Of a DNA stretch of 64,000 bases, positions 16,391 to 24,803 are shown in pieces. The translations under genes were made by a program, and so were the position numbers. Every line of letters begins with the position of its first letter. Positions within the stretch are counted from its first letter, which is position 1. The DNA comes from Lunatimonas sp. (GTDB lineage: Bacteria; Bacteroidota; Bacteroidia; Cytophagales; Cyclobacteriaceae). The notes under the pieces were generated by a model that saw nothing but the letters and a program-made list of their open reading frames with translations, was not told where the DNA came from and ran no database searches. Where the stretch lies: contig NZ_JAFIEU010000022.1 in the NCBI RefSeq assembly GCF_020832325.1, forward strand, positions 76,692-140,691, written 5' to 3'.

Positions 16391-17325
16391 ACAACCGATT
16401 AATTCTCTCTCTGGTGGTAGGAGCCATCCTATTGTTTACGCTAAACGACACCGTATTCATCTTAGACGAAACCCAGCAGGCCATCGTCACGCAATTCGGT
16501 AAGCCTGTAGGTGAACAGCGGACCACCCCTGGAATGAATTTTAAGATCCCTTTTATCCAAAAAACGCAGTTTTTTGACAAGCGATTCTTGGAGTGGGACG
16601 GAGACAAAAACCAAGTCCCTACCAAAGACAAGAAATTCATATTCGTAGACACCTATGCCAGGTGGCAGATTACCAATCCTTTACAATTTTTCATCAGGCT
16701 TCGGGACGAGCGATCTGCCCAGTCGAGGCTAGACGATATCTTGGATGGTGAAACCAGAAATGCAATCGCCAGCCATGACCTCCTAGATCTGGTTAGGTCT
16801 TCGAACAGAGACCCCGAGGTGACCGAAGATTTCATGGAAGAAATCGAGGTTTTGGAAGACATTGCCGTAGGCAGGGCAGCAATTGAAAAAATTGTGCTGG
16901 AAAAAGCCAATCAGCGCTGCCTGGATTTGGGCGTACGCATTTTAGACTTCCGCTTTAAGCGCATGAACTACGTAGATGAAGTTAGGGACAGGGTATATGA
17001 CCGAATGATATCTGAACGAAACCGAATAGCCGATCAATTCAGGTCTGAAGGCCAAGGGGAAGCTCGGGTGATCGAGGGCAATAAAGAGCGGGACCTGGCA
17101 TTGATTCAGTCAGAAGCCTACCAAAAAGCGGAAGAGATCCGCGGTAGGGCAGATGCAGAGGCATCTGATATCTATGCGGAGGTATATAACCGAAACAGGC
17201 AATCCATTGATCTCTACCGATTTTTGAGGAGCATGGAAGCCTTTGAGAAGTCGTTGGACGAAAATACTAGCTTGATTATTTCATCCGACTCTGAATTGTT
17301 CGGCTATTTCAAAAAATTAAACTAA
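16387..17325 (+). CDS. hflC: HflC-like SPFH/Band 7 membrane protein
   Basis: A 312-residue partner of HflK. A single N-terminal membrane helix (about 4-20) is followed by the SPFH domain (LDETQQAIVTQFGKPVGEQR) and the HflC-type C-terminal helix (RSEGQGEARVIEGNKERDL, GRADAEASDIYAEVYN). The start ATG overlaps the hflK stop. Together they are expected to regulate FtsH proteolysis; ftsH itself is not in the window. Confidence 0.9.
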   Translation: MNNRLILSLVVGAILLFTLNDTVFILDETQQAIVTQFGKPVGEQRTTPGMNFKIPFIQKTQFFDKRFLEWDGDKNQVPTKDKKFIFVDTYARWQITNPLQFFIRLRDERSAQSRLDDILDGETRNAIASHDLLDLVRSSNRDPEVTEDFMEEIEVLEDIAVGRAAIEKIVLEKANQRCLDLGVRILDFRFKRMNYVDEVRDRVYDRMISERNRIADQFRSEGQGEARVIEGNKERDLALIQSEAYQKAEEIRGRADAEASDIYAEVYNRNRQSIDLYRFLRSMEAFEKSLDENTSLIISSDSELFGYFKKLN

Positions 17326-17354
17326 TCCGATAATTGTTGGTTTATGTACCTATG

Positions 17355-17792
17355 ATGCATATTACCATTTCCACTTCCGTAAACCAACATTATTTAAAGG
17401 TAAAAGAAGGATTCAGCGGCGATTTATTGCTACAGCTGAATCCTCCTTTTCCAAAGGTAACATTGCAACGATTTGACGGATCCGAGGTGGGGGATTTGGT
17501 TTCCCTGCAAATCAATATGCTGGTGGCCAAAGTAAATTGGACCAGCAAGATAACCGATGCTGCAACGACAGAAGAGGAATACTTTTTTGTGGACGAGGGA
17601 GTTTCCCTCCCGTTTTTTCTAAGTAAGTGGAAGCACAGGCACCGGATAATTCGCTCAGGAGAACGCAAAACCATCATTCGGGACGAAATATCCTATGCTG
17701 GCAGATTTGCGCTTCTGACTCCCATCCTGTACCCTATTCTCTACCTCCAATTCCTCTATCGGAAACCCATCTACCGAAAGGTATTTGCGTGA
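17355..17792 (+). CDS. SRPBCC-fold ligand-binding protein (COG4276-like)
   Basis: A small soluble protein of about 145 residues resembling the SRPBCC/START-like ligand-binding family COG4276: MHITISTSVNQHYLKVKEGF at the start, NPPFPKVTLQRFDGSEVGD in the middle, and the family ending LYLQFLYRKPIYRKVF. These folds have a hydrophobic pocket, but the ligand is unknown. I chose the ATG at 17355; a TTG at 17334 and an ATG at 17352 are also in frame. It starts within 30 bases of the hflC stop and may be the third gene of that operon. Confidence 0.75.
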   Translation: MHITISTSVNQHYLKVKEGFSGDLLLQLNPPFPKVTLQRFDGSEVGDLVSLQINMLVAKVNWTSKITDAATTEEEYFFVDEGVSLPFFLSKWKHRHRIIRSGERKTIIRDEISYAGRFALLTPILYPILYLQFLYRKPIYRKVFA

Positions 17793-17817
17793 GAGGAATC
17801 AGTGGATCGATAAAGGA

Positions 17818-18291
17818 TTAGATGGTAAGGTGGAGGTTTTCGCAATCTATGATCTTACAGTCTCCGTATAACACCAGAGAATGACTGGTGATGGCTGATT
17901 CAAATTCCTTTCCAATGGCATCCTTGATTAAATTGATACGTTCATCGGAAAACTCCTTGATTTTTCTGCATTGATTGCAGACATAATGATCGTGATGCTT
18001 GTAGGTCAGCGCTTGTTCGTAGAGGGCTACTTTATCCTTAAATTGATGTTTGACAGCCAGACCACATTCTACCAGAAGGTCTAGTGTATTGTATATCGTG
18101 GCGCGGCTGATGGAATACCCTTTGTTTCGCATGAGCAAAAAAAGTCCCTCCACATCAATGTGCTCGTCTTGAGGGAGGGCATATAATTCGTCAATGACGG
18201 AAAAACGTTCAGGGGTCTTTCTACTTCCCTGACGGAGTAAATAGTTCTCAAATATCTTTTTTGCTTTTTCTATAAGTGACTTTTCTGCCAT
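17818..18291 (-). CDS. Fur family transcriptional regulator
   Basis: A 157-residue metal-responsive repressor. The N-terminal winged helix includes RKTPERFSVIDELYAL and the recognition segment SISRATIYNTLDLLVECGL. The C-terminal dimerisation half carries the metal ligands HHDHYVCNQC and a second cysteine pair (CKIIDC). The Fur/PerR/Zur subtype cannot be assigned safely from sequence. The gene is convergent with the SRPBCC gene, with 25 bases between the stops, and divergent from the aspartic protease. Confidence 0.92.
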   Translation of the reverse strand: MAEKSLIEKAKKIFENYLLRQGSRKTPERFSVIDELYALPQDEHIDVEGLFLLMRNKGYSISRATIYNTLDLLVECGLAVKHQFKDKVALYEQALTYKHHDHYVCNQCRKIKEFSDERINLIKDAIGKEFESAITSHSLVLYGDCKIIDCENLHLTI

Positions 18292-18579
18292 AGCTGTTTG
18301 TTAAGAAAAATAAATATGCGGCTTTTTTTAGATTTTATCAAACGCTGAGTGATTCACAGCTGCTCAAAAAATCTTATTTGCTTTCATTCTAAATTGAGTG
18401 CCCACTGATAGTATGCGGGGCACCGGGAAACCAACAGCTACCGGAATAGCCACCACTTTCAACATTTTTCACCTATTTCGGTTATTAAAATGACATTTAG
18501 TCAAAGATTCTAGAACAAACTGCTGCAACTCAGAATTATTTTTTATCTTAACCTATCAATCAAGAACACCCAACATTCT

Positions 18580-19836
18580 ATGATCTTCATCCGGAATACT
18601 TTCATCATCCTATTTTTTTGTATGGTGTATTCTATGTTACCGGCCCAGGTGCCGGGGTTTTACATGAAAAAAGAATCTAGAAGAGTAAAGATACCTTTTA
18701 TCGATTCAAATAGCTTGGTGATCATTCCGGTATCGGTAAATGGCAGCGAACCTATCAATTTTTTGTTTGATACCGGTGTCAAATCGAACATATTCTTCAG
18801 CAAAACAATTGCCGACGAGCTGGGGATGCAATATACCCGAAAACTCAACCTCGTTGGTGCAGACGGGCAAACAGTTCTCAGCGCCTCGGTTTCGCCTAAC
18901 AATCATTTTGATCTTGGCGAAATTGAAGGAATTTATCAGGCTGCTTTGGTGCTGGATGAGGACTTTCTGGAACTGGAAAAAGTTATAGGTATTCCCATAT
19001 ACGGAGTTGTTGGCCATGAGTTTTTCAAAAATAACCCGATCAAAATCGATTACGACAATGCCGAAATCACCTTTTACCGCAGCCGGGCCCTAAAATGGAG
19101 ACCCCTTGGATTTCGATCTATGCCCATGGAGTTAATTGGGAACAAACCCTACGTACATACCACCATCCGACAAATACAGGGACCGGAGATTCCTGCCAAG
19201 CTACTCATCGATACCGGGGCCAACCACGGCCTACTCTTAAACCGGGAAACCACCGACGACATTGTTTTGCCCCCGCTAACCCTCGAGACCGATCTGGGAA
19301 GATCTTTGGGTGGAGACCTTTTTGGACTAGTGGGTCGGGTACGACGTGTCGAAATGCAGGGCTTAAAGTTTAGGGGGGTGATTACCTCTTACCCGGACCA
19401 AACCGAATTTTCAGATGTAATCATCGAAACTGGCAGACAGGGCAGCATTGGTGCCGAGTTGCTTAATCGAATTAAAATCATATTTGACTACCCCAGAGAG
19501 CGCGTCCTATTGAAAAAAGGCGCAAAATTTAGCGACCAATTTGATTACGATATGAGTGGTTTGATGGTTAGGGTCCTATCTGCCGACAATAAACGCTTCT
19601 ACGTTAGCCAGGTACGCGAAAATTCTCCAGCAGACTTACAGGGAGTACAACTCTACGACGAAATTATCGCCATCAATAAGGTCCCCGCCTACTTTTGGGA
19701 ATTGGCCGATATCACCAATCTTTTCCGCTCGCAAGAAGGTCGTGTGATTACATTGGAAATCCTGAGGGGATCAGGTACAGAAGAAGACACGCCCGAAAGT
19801 CTGAGGATCACTTTCGTTCTGAAAAAACAGCTTTAA
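18580..19836 (+). CDS. Retropepsin-like aspartic protease with C-terminal PDZ domain
   Basis: A 418-residue exported protein with a signal peptide (residues 1-22). Two pepsin-like half-sites follow: FLFDTGVKSN with Asp64 and LLIDTGANHG with Asp211. Both carry the catalytic D-T-G triad, so a single chain supplies both halves of the active site. The C-terminal part (about 325-415) is a PDZ domain (VSQVRENSPADLQGVQLYDEI). Proteins of this layout are common in Bacteroidota and are probably periplasmic proteases; their substrates are unknown. It stands alone between fur and the histidine kinase. Confidence 0.88.
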   Translation: MIFIRNTFIILFFCMVYSMLPAQVPGFYMKKESRRVKIPFIDSNSLVIIPVSVNGSEPINFLFDTGVKSNIFFSKTIADELGMQYTRKLNLVGADGQTVLSASVSPNNHFDLGEIEGIYQAALVLDEDFLELEKVIGIPIYGVVGHEFFKNNPIKIDYDNAEITFYRSRALKWRPLGFRSMPMELIGNKPYVHTTIRQIQGPEIPAKLLIDTGANHGLLLNRETTDDIVLPPLTLETDLGRSLGGDLFGLVGRVRRVEMQGLKFRGVITSYPDQTEFSDVIIETGRQGSIGAELLNRIKIIFDYPRERVLLKKGAKFSDQFDYDMSGLMVRVLSADNKRFYVSQVRENSPADLQGVQLYDEIIAINKVPAYFWELADITNLFRSQEGRVITLEILRGSGTEEDTPESLRITFVLKKQL

Positions 19837-19947
19837 AAGTTGCCCATCAGTATTTCCGGCATATTTTTTGTGATGGGGTCAAACGCAAAAAGATATAAAC
19901 TACGCTTTTGTAGAGACGAACGGCAGTAGGTTAACATATTTTTCAGT

Positions 19948-19955
19948 TATATTTG
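19948..19955 (+). promoter_or_regulatory. Possible -7 element upstream of the histidine kinase
   Basis: TATATTTG fits TAnnTTTG exactly and lies 45 bases before the ATG. No clear TTG is found 19-21 bases upstream, so this is weak. Confidence 0.3.
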
Positions 19956-20000
19956 TAAAATTCTACGTTTGAGGCCGGTAGCTTTTTTTGCAAAGTAACA

Positions 20001-21461
20001 ATGCGATATACATCCATGGAAGGATCTGGTTCGATTGATTTTATAAATGCGTTAATAACGGTCATTCAGACGGATAACGGACCCGCTAAATGCCTTTATA
20101 TTTCAGAAAAATTAAGGGAAGCCTGTTCGCACGTAGATTTTTCGACACCGGAAACCGCGTTTGACCAGTTATTTCCACTAGCCTCAAAGCCTGTGTTCAA
20201 GACCCTCGCCAGCGCTATAGAAGCTGGTGAAAAAAAGGTTATCCCCTACCGAGAACAAAATAGAATGATCTTCGTCGAGGTGGAGGGTAGTGTCATTCGA
20301 AGTGAAACCACGACACGCTACTTAAATTTTCATTTTTCCAAAAAAGATAGTCCCGCCATGCAGCATCAAGAGGGTTTTCAGCGAAACCTCTTTGAAAGCC
20401 GCCAACTTTATCAGCGCATAGCCGAAAATTTCCCCCGTGGGACCATTGATGTATTGGACAGCAATTTTCGCTATATATACACCGAAGGCACGGAATACAA
20501 GGAGTTAAGCATTGACCCAACCTCCCTGATTGGAACCTGTCATTTAGACCTCGTGCATGGCGATTCTCACCAAGCTGCTAAAGCGAACCTGACCCAGGTG
20601 CTTCAGGGAGAAATGGTTACTTACGAAACAACGCTTTGGAATAATTATTACCAAAGCAACGCTGTACCCCTGAGAAATGAAGAACAGGAAATAGACCACA
20701 TCCTACTCGTGCATCAAAACATTACCAACGCCAAAAAACTAGAGGCTGAACGGGAGGTCTTGATCAAGGATCTAGAGTCCCACAACGAAGAACTGCTCCG
20801 TTTTGCCTACATTGTATCACACAATTTGCGAGCACCTATCGTAAACATTTCCCTGCTGCTGGATTTATACAATGAATTGGACCCGTCTGACCCAGAAAAT
20901 CAGGAAGTAATCGAAAATCTAAAGGTTTCTACCAATCTGCTAAATGCCACCCTGCAGGACTTAATAGAAGTGGTCTCAATCAAAAAACAAAAAATCCCAA
21001 AAGTGGAACCTATAAATTTCCACTTGCTACTCAACAATATCGAAAAAAGCCTCTTTAACCAGCTAAAAGAATCTGGGATTAAAATCCATAAAAACTTGAC
21101 GGCACTGAGCGAGATGAACTATGTCTATGCCCACTTGGAGAATTTTTTCATGAATTTTCTAACCAACTCCGTCAAATACAAGCACCCGGATAGAACCCCA
21201 GAAGTATGGATAAAAACCTACAAAACGGATGACTACTGCGTGATCGAGTACCGTGACAACGGCATTGGGCTTGATCTGGATCGGTATGGGGATAGATTGT
21301 TTGGATTGTACCAGCGCTTTCACAACCATGTGGAAGGCAAAGGGATGGGACTGTATTTGGTAAGGGAACAAATACGGGCCAATGACGGGAAGATTGAAAC
21401 CCGTAGTAAAGTGGGGGAAGGCTTGGCTTTCACTATTTATCTCCGAAACCTCGTCGGCTAG
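20001..21461 (+). CDS. PAS-domain sensor histidine kinase
   Basis: A 486-residue signalling kinase without obvious membrane helices, so probably cytoplasmic. A PAS-like sensory region lies at about 130-245. The H-box has the phospho-acceptor His274 (FAYIVSHNLRAPIVNI). The ATPase domain has an N-box (FFMNFLTNSVKYKHP), a G1 box (YRDNGIGLDLD) and a G2 box (GKGMGLYLVREQI). The FAYIVSHNLRAP form is typical of Bacteroidota PAS kinases. No response regulator is adjacent, so its partner is unknown. It ends 24 bases from the convergent nagB. Confidence 0.9.
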   Translation: MRYTSMEGSGSIDFINALITVIQTDNGPAKCLYISEKLREACSHVDFSTPETAFDQLFPLASKPVFKTLASAIEAGEKKVIPYREQNRMIFVEVEGSVIRSETTTRYLNFHFSKKDSPAMQHQEGFQRNLFESRQLYQRIAENFPRGTIDVLDSNFRYIYTEGTEYKELSIDPTSLIGTCHLDLVHGDSHQAAKANLTQVLQGEMVTYETTLWNNYYQSNAVPLRNEEQEIDHILLVHQNITNAKKLEAEREVLIKDLESHNEELLRFAYIVSHNLRAPIVNISLLLDLYNELDPSDPENQEVIENLKVSTNLLNATLQDLIEVVSIKKQKIPKVEPINFHLLLNNIEKSLFNQLKESGIKIHKNLTALSEMNYVYAHLENFFMNFLTNSVKYKHPDRTPEVWIKTYKTDDYCVIEYRDNGIGLDLDRYGDRLFGLYQRFHNHVEGKGMGLYLVREQIRANDGKIETRSKVGEGLAFTIYLRNLVG

Positions 21462-21484
21462 CCAAGCCTCCCCACTTACTCCTT

Positions 21485-22213
21485 TTAATTCGAAAGCAGA
21501 GAAGCCGCTTCTCGATCCAGTAGTATAATCGCGTCTGGGTGACCCTGTAGCACCGAAGCTGGCAATTCAGTGGAGACAGGACCTTCTAGCATTTCCTTTA
21601 CCGCACGTGCTTTACTTTGGCCGAAAGCGACCATGATCACCTTTCGGGCGTTCATGATGGACTGGATACCCATGGAAATCGCCCGGGAAGGAATATCACC
21701 GGGCGAAGGGAAATACTTCGCATTGGCATCGATGGTTTCCTGGCTGAGGTCAGCGATATGGGTAAGACTTTCAAAGGAGGTTCCGGGCTCGTTAAAGGCG
21801 ATATGGCCATTGGTTCCAATCCCTATAAGCTGAATGCCGATACCACCGGCCGCTTCAATCAGACGCTCATATTCCTTACAATTTTCGGCTAAGTCGCCTA
21901 CTCCTGAGGGAACATGGGTATTCTCCTTTGCAATATCGAGATGGTCAAATAACTGTTCATTCATAAAATATCGGTAACTCTGTGGACTATTTTCATCCAG
22001 TCCTTCGTACTCATCCAGATTAAACGTAGTTACTTCTTTGTAGGACGTTCCATTTTCTCGGTGATCCGCAATTAGGCGTTGGTAAACCCCTATCGGGGAA
22101 TTGCCGGTGGATAATCCCAGAACCAGATGTGGTGTCTCTTTTACCGCTTCGATAATCATCGCTGCAGCGGCCTGATTTAGTGCTTCGACAGAATCAAATT
22201 TTCTTACATCCAT
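21485..22213 (-). CDS. nagB: Glucosamine-6-phosphate deaminase
   Basis: Converts glucosamine 6-phosphate to fructose 6-phosphate and ammonia, the entry of amino sugars (chitin, peptidoglycan) into glycolysis. Starting at the ATG at 22213 the protein has 242 residues, the normal NagB length. An in-frame TTG 22 codons upstream would add a tail not seen in the family. Signatures are LVLGLSTGNSPIGVYQRL near the N-terminus, VTTFNLDEYEGL, and the catalytic-loop region IGIGTNGHIAFNEPG. No other amino-sugar genes are next to it. Confidence 0.95.
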   Translation of the reverse strand: MDVRKFDSVEALNQAAAAMIIEAVKETPHLVLGLSTGNSPIGVYQRLIADHRENGTSYKEVTTFNLDEYEGLDENSPQSYRYFMNEQLFDHLDIAKENTHVPSGVGDLAENCKEYERLIEAAGGIGIQLIGIGTNGHIAFNEPGTSFESLTHIADLSQETIDANAKYFPSPGDIPSRAISMGIQSIMNARKVIMVAFGQSKARAVKEMLEGPVSTELPASVLQGHPDAIILLDREAASLLSN

Positions 22214-22311
22214 TTCAATCGTTTGGTTACTTCGTATAAAACTATATGTGAAATACTCCACTTCTTCAATTCGGGCCAACTACCCAGCTGGCTTTGCAAC
22301 TATTTTTGCTT

Positions 22312-22917
22312 CTAACTCCCCCAAGTTGGTAGGCTGAGTTTATATTTGACAGCCACCAAACGTATGGTGATGATGGCGGATATAGATACCAGTAGGTTGA
22401 TATTCCTATCCAGCCCATACTTATCGCATAGTAAATAGAATATCGCTCCAGCCAGGCAAGCCGATGCATAAATCTCCTTTCGGAATAGAATCGGAATCTC
22501 GTTGGTGAGGGTATCCCTGATGACACCTCCCATGACCGCTGAAAACATTCCCATAATTGCCGCCACTTCCAAGCTAAAACCCAAGCTGAGTGTCTTCTCT
22601 ACACCGAGGATGGTAAAAAAACCAATACCTAAAGTATCAAAAAGGAAAAGTGTCTTTCTCAGCTTGGAAACAAAGCGAAAGAACACAAAGGTCACAATAA
22701 TCCCAGCAAAGATCGCATAGAGAAATGCGACGTCTCCTATCCAAACCAAGGGATAGGCCCCCAACAACATGTCACGCAAACTACCCCCTCCTATCGCAGT
22801 AATGAACGCCGTAAAACCTGCACCAAACCAGTCATGCCCCTTATCCTGAATGGCCAACGCACCCGATATCGCAAAGACAAAAACACCTATTAACTCGAGT
22901 GCGTATTGAAGATCCAT
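22312..22917 (-). CDS. TRIC-type cation channel family protein (UPF0126)
   Basis: A 201-residue inner-membrane protein with about seven hydrophobic helices in two repeated halves. Each half carries the glycine-rich motif of the family (TAIGGGSLRDMLLG, then SAVMGGVIRDTLTNEIP). The family is homologous to eukaryotic TRIC potassium channels, and bacterial members (YadS, YicG) have been shown to include glycine transporters and cation channels. Substrate here is unknown. It lies upstream of nagB on the same strand, about 100 bases away. Confidence 0.88.
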   Translation of the reverse strand: MDLQYALELIGVFVFAISGALAIQDKGHDWFGAGFTAFITAIGGGSLRDMLLGAYPLVWIGDVAFLYAIFAGIIVTFVFFRFVSKLRKTLFLFDTLGIGFFTILGVEKTLSLGFSLEVAAIMGMFSAVMGGVIRDTLTNEIPILFRKEIYASACLAGAIFYLLCDKYGLDRNINLLVSISAIITIRLVAVKYKLSLPTWGS

Positions 22918-22999
22918 CCCCTAATGTTATCAAAGGGCAAAGATACGCCATTGATTCAATTCATCCTTATCTTCAAAGCACTGTTCGGTAGTTGTGGTG

Positions 23000-23623
23000 C
23001 TAGGAAAGCTGCTTTTGAAAAAGAAACACTCCCATGGAACGCTGTCGGTGAACCAACACGGATCTGGGTGCCTCCAAGTGCTCCAGCCCCCACTGCTGCA
23101 TCAGCGATTCTAGTAGGACTTCAGACAACACAAAGCGCTCACTCCCATCTGGCAGTATGTACCTGCCATCTCCAAGATCCGTAGAAAGCGATTGAATGCC
23201 CCCGGCATCTGTGCAGGTACGCAGCCAAAAAATGCCACCAGGCTTCAATACCCGCATCAACTCTGCCCACATGGCTTCAAAATGCGCAGTACTTTTTGCA
23301 AAATGTAAGACGGCACTACAGATAACCGCATCAAATGCCTCCTTGTGAAACAACAGGTTCTCTAGGCCACACACCTGAAACCGCAACACATCGTATCCCG
23401 GATTCAGAGATTGGGCGTGCATTCTAGCCATTTTTATGGACAACATATCCTGATCCACGCCAAAAATCTGATAACCTCCCTTGATAAAATAATGGGCGTT
23501 TCTACCTTCTCCACAGCCTGCATCCAAAATCCTCATTTCTTTCCCGAAGCGACACTTGAGGATTTGATCCAAGAGATACATGTCGATATTACCGATTAAT
23601 TGATTTAAGGCTTGTATTTCCAT
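23000..23623 (-). CDS. Class I SAM-dependent methyltransferase
   Basis: A 207-residue methyltransferase of the Rossmann type. The SAM-binding motif is MRILDAGCGEGRNAHYF (near residue 31), followed by FGVDQD for the ribose, a post-II region DAVICSAVLHF and MRVLKPGGIFWLRT. This resembles methyltransferase domains 11/25 that act on small molecules. The substrate cannot be deduced, and the neighbours give no clue. Start ATG at 23623. Confidence 0.85.
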   Translation of the reverse strand: MEIQALNQLIGNIDMYLLDQILKCRFGKEMRILDAGCGEGRNAHYFIKGGYQIFGVDQDMLSIKMARMHAQSLNPGYDVLRFQVCGLENLLFHKEAFDAVICSAVLHFAKSTAHFEAMWAELMRVLKPGGIFWLRTCTDAGGIQSLSTDLGDGRYILPDGSERFVLSEVLLESLMQQWGLEHLEAPRSVLVHRQRSMGVFLFQKQLS

Positions 23624-23640
23624 AGGTGTAAAATTACAAC

Positions 23641-24774
23641 TCAGAGGGCTTCATCCAACCCAAAATAATATCCCATTTGATCTCCAAAACCGATATCCAA
23701 CCGAATATTCAAGCCCTCATCGTTTAGCCTATACCTAAAGCCCATGCCTCCTGCCGCTTTAAATCGGGAAAATCCAAATTGATCCGGTACTGAACTAACC
23801 TGACCGGCACTTCCGAAAAACACCAAGCCCAAATTCCGATACACCTGGAGACGGTATTCCGTTTGAAATACCAACGCATGCCTGTCCCTATATTTGCCTT
23901 CAAAGTACCCTCTCATCCGATCACTCCCGCCAATCATAGAAACCTGTTGAAAAGGAGCCGCTCCTGCTGTTAAACTCATCCAAGACTGGCCAACCAGTAC
24001 CTGCTTCGGACCGAGGGATACATATTTTCGCAAATCAACCTGTAGTTGCGCAAACGAAAAGTGACTGCCGATAACGGGCGAGAATAACATCAGCTTCGCC
24101 TGATGATATACACCGGAGGTAGGTTGAAAAATATTCTCCCTTGTATCGTAATTCAGTACCCCACCTACTCCAGAAAGCAGCAGACCGGAACTCCCTTTGA
24201 TAGTGCCACTCTCCAGTATGCCCATAGGTTCCGTGCGATAGATATCTTCATGACGAAACTCATACACAGGGCCTACAAATACTCCTTTGGCAAGTTTTCG
24301 CTCATAAATCAGGTGAAAGTGCGCGTACCTACTTGCATAGTACTCTCCCAAAGTAGGGGAATGGCCAAAACCGTAAAACTTAAAGGGAAAATCTGCCAAC
24401 TCCAGTCTGGTATTCAGAAAGCCTACATTGCCAGTCTGCCACAGATTCAACTCTGTGGTAAATAACAATTGTCTGTTAAGGGTATACAAAAGTGTAATCG
24501 GAAGCGTAGAGGGTCTTGTGTCCGAGGTCCTGTCCTTTGCAGGACGAAAAAGCTTGATAGCACGAGCTCCAACTCCAAGACTTGTCTCTGGTGAATAGGT
24601 GAGTGCGGGTATGACTGTCCAACTGTCTCCGCTTACGAAATCCACTAACCTATCCGCTGTATCAAATAATTCCTCAATCAGACTCCCCTGATTGGACTCC
24701 CCTCGATGTACCTGCGAAAAACCAGCTGACACCCACATCCCCGCCACAGCCGTCAAAAAAACCAATCTCTTCAT
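23641..24774 (-). CDS. BamA/TamA (Omp85) family outer-membrane barrel without POTRA domains
   Basis: A 377-residue outer-membrane protein. A signal peptide (to about residue 20) is followed directly by beta-strands: SWTVIPALTYSPETSLGVGA, an RGY-containing loop (GGSDRMRGYFEGKYRDRHAL) corresponding to the conserved Omp85 L6 loop, and a terminal strand region GLNIRLDIGFGDQMGYYFGL. No POTRA repeats are present, so it resembles the bacterial surface antigen (D15) barrel alone. Such short forms occur in Bacteroidota and their substrates are unknown. Its start lies 29 bases from the 3' end of the TonB receptor gene on the same strand, so the two are probably co-transcribed. Confidence 0.8.
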   Translation of the reverse strand: MKRLVFLTAVAGMWVSAGFSQVHRGESNQGSLIEELFDTADRLVDFVSGDSWTVIPALTYSPETSLGVGARAIKLFRPAKDRTSDTRPSTLPITLLYTLNRQLLFTTELNLWQTGNVGFLNTRLELADFPFKFYGFGHSPTLGEYYASRYAHFHLIYERKLAKGVFVGPVYEFRHEDIYRTEPMGILESGTIKGSSGLLLSGVGGVLNYDTRENIFQPTSGVYHQAKLMLFSPVIGSHFSFAQLQVDLRKYVSLGPKQVLVGQSWMSLTAGAAPFQQVSMIGGSDRMRGYFEGKYRDRHALVFQTEYRLQVYRNLGLVFFGSAGQVSSVPDQFGFSRFKAAGGMGFRYRLNDEGLNIRLDIGFGDQMGYYFGLDEAL

Positions 24775-24803
24775 TTGGGGCCGAATATACCATATTATTG
24801 GGA

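Noticed and set aside
19844-19879. Inverted repeat CCCATCA...TGATGGG after the aspartic protease
   Set aside because: The loop is over 20 bases and no T-run follows, so it is not a convincing terminator.
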